6,301 bases of DNA from Chloroflexia bacterium. GTDB lineage: Bacteria; Chloroflexota; Chloroflexia; Thermomicrobiales; UBA6265. The position numbers were made by a program, and so were the translations under genes. The stretch lies in assembly GCA_013694885.1 (NCBI GenBank), contig JACDBO010000171.1, forward strand, positions 1 to 6,301. The letters are read 5' to 3'. Below, piece by piece: positions 5,213 through 6,301 of the stretch; position 1 is the first letter of the stretch, and each line of letters starts with the position of its first letter. The notes beneath the pieces were generated by a model. That model was not told the origin of the DNA, ran no database searches, and was given only the letters and a program-made list of their open reading frames with translations.

Positions 5213-6301
5213 TGGTTCCTGGGTATCGGTCGTTGCTCGGGGCGCCGGGGCGGCTCGCCTTCGTCGTTCCCGGTGCGGTCGGGCGCCTGCCGATGGCGAT
5301 GCGCACGCTCGGCTGCGTGCTGCTGATCCAGGGCTACACCGGCTCGTACGGATCGGCGGGGATCGTCGGCGCCGTGCTCACGGTCGTCAGCGCCGTGGCC
5401 AGCCCCCGCCTGGGTCAGCTCGCCGACCGCCACCCGCACCGGCTGATCCTCGCCGTCTCGCTAGCCCTCCAGGCGCTGGGAACGACCGCCCTGATCGCGT
5501 TGGCGGCCAACGACGCGCCGCTCATCCCACTCGCGCTGGCGGCGGCGATCGTCGGTGGCTCAGCGATGCCGTTCCCCTCGATGAGCCGGGCGATCTGGTC
5601 GGCCCGCCTGGAGCGCGGCCCGGCGCTGGAGCGGGCGTTCACGGTCGAGAGCATGTTCGACCAGGTCGCCTTCATCGTCGGCCCGTTCATCGCCATTCTG
5701 CTGGCCGTCGAGGTCAGCCCCGCCGGCGGCTTGATCGGCGCGCTGTTGATGACGCTCGTCGCCTCGGTCGGTTTCGCCCGGCTGCCGGACATCGGCGCGG
5801 ACGAACTCGCCGCCTCCCGCGACCACCCCCCGGCCATCCAGATCGGCGGCATGCAGGTTCTGATCGTCGCGTTCGTCGGGTTGGGCGTCCTCTACGGCGC
5901 ATTCGAGGTCGGGCTCGTCGCCTTCGCTGACGAGCACGGGTAACCTGGCGCCGCCAGCGTACTGGTCAGCTTGTTCGCGGGCGGCGCCTTGATCGGCGCA
6001 TTGGCTTACGGGTCGCGCACCTGGCGATCCCCGGTGGTGCGCCGCACGATCATCCCGATCGTCTGGCTCTGGCTGGCGATGATCCCGGTCGCGTTCTCCC
6101 CTGGGTTGTGGTGGTCGGCGATCGCGATCCTCATCGCCGGTTTCGCGATCTCCCCCGGCGAGATCGCGGCCTTCACACTGGTCGAGCAACTCGTCCCCAG
6201 CACGGCGCGCACCGAGGGCTTTTCGTGGATCATCGCCGCAATCGCCGCGGGCGCCGCCTTCGGCGCGATGGCCGGCGGCATCGCGATCGACGCAGAGGGT
6301 G
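5212..6301 (+). pseudogene. MFS transporter interrupted by an in-frame TAA; runs off the window
   Basis: The frame encodes a major facilitator superfamily membrane transporter, probably an exporter with about 12 transmembrane helices; the substrate is unknown. The first 243 residues hold roughly seven hydrophobic segments (about 11-40, 47-66, 78-98, 102-124, 145-168, 170-190, 210-238). The MFS loop motif GQLADRHPHR lies at 68-77 between helices 2 and 3. TAA at 5941-5943 ends the frame just after FADEHG, in the expected loop between helices 7 and 8. The same frame then continues without another stop for 119 codons to the right edge as typical MFS sequence (PGAASVLVSLFAGGALIGAL, later ISPGEIAAFTLVEQL and AAFGAMAGGIAID). 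So one nonsense codon cuts an otherwise intact gene. The start is uncertain: TTG at 5212 matches the usual N-terminal length, but no strong RBS precedes it; TTG at 5233 is an alternative. A sequencing error or recent inactivation could each explain the stop. Confidence 0.85.

Noticed and set aside
5941..5943. Recoding of the transporter stop as selenocysteine or pyrrolysine
   Set aside because: Those use TGA and TAG respectively; this stop is TAA.
5212..5943. A complete 243-residue transporter
   Set aside because: It would hold only about seven helices, and the same frame continues with the missing C-terminal half right after the stop.

Overview
This is a GC-rich, gene-dense chromosomal stretch from a bacterium. 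I see no rRNA, tRNA, CRISPR array or insertion sequence. The gene mix, the G/C-rich third codon positions and the two dispersed-type palindromic repeats resemble what I recall from Chloroflexota, particularly Thermomicrobia/Sphaerobacter relatives. That placement is an inference; no marker gene in the window confirms it.

Layout from left to right. (a) 13-324, minus: a BrnA-family ribbon-helix-helix antitoxin with no BrnT toxin gene in the usual upstream position. (b) 328-682: gene-free, holding an 85-bp imperfect palindromic repeat (396-480) and smaller hairpins. (c) 683-2455, minus: a Tat-exported amidase-signature hydrolase with an intact Lys-cisSer-Ser triad, a strong RBS and a plausible promoter of its own. 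(d) 2580-3077, minus: a single-domain GNAT acetyltransferase upstream of the amidase on the same strand. (e) 3367-3963, plus: a secreted, very acidic small protein of unknown function. (f) 4005-4032: a perfect 28-bp palindrome between two convergent genes. (g) 4061-5077, minus: an acyltransferase of the type with a helical N-terminal domain and a C-terminal GNAT-like domain, starting at GTG behind a near-perfect RBS. (h) 5212 to the right edge, plus: a major facilitator superfamily (MFS) transporter whose frame is cut by one in-frame TAA at 5941-5943 and continues as recognisable transporter sequence beyond it.

The genes do not form an obvious single pathway. The GNAT gene and amidase are co-directional but 124 bp apart, and a promoter lies between them. 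The acyltransferase and the transporter are divergent across a 134-bp region with a TACAAT box and inverted repeats, so they may share regulation. The observations most worth checking are the interrupted transporter, the antitoxin without a toxin beside a mobile-type repeat, the secreted acidic protein, and the perfect palindrome at the convergent gene ends. I found no convincing multi-gene novel system here.
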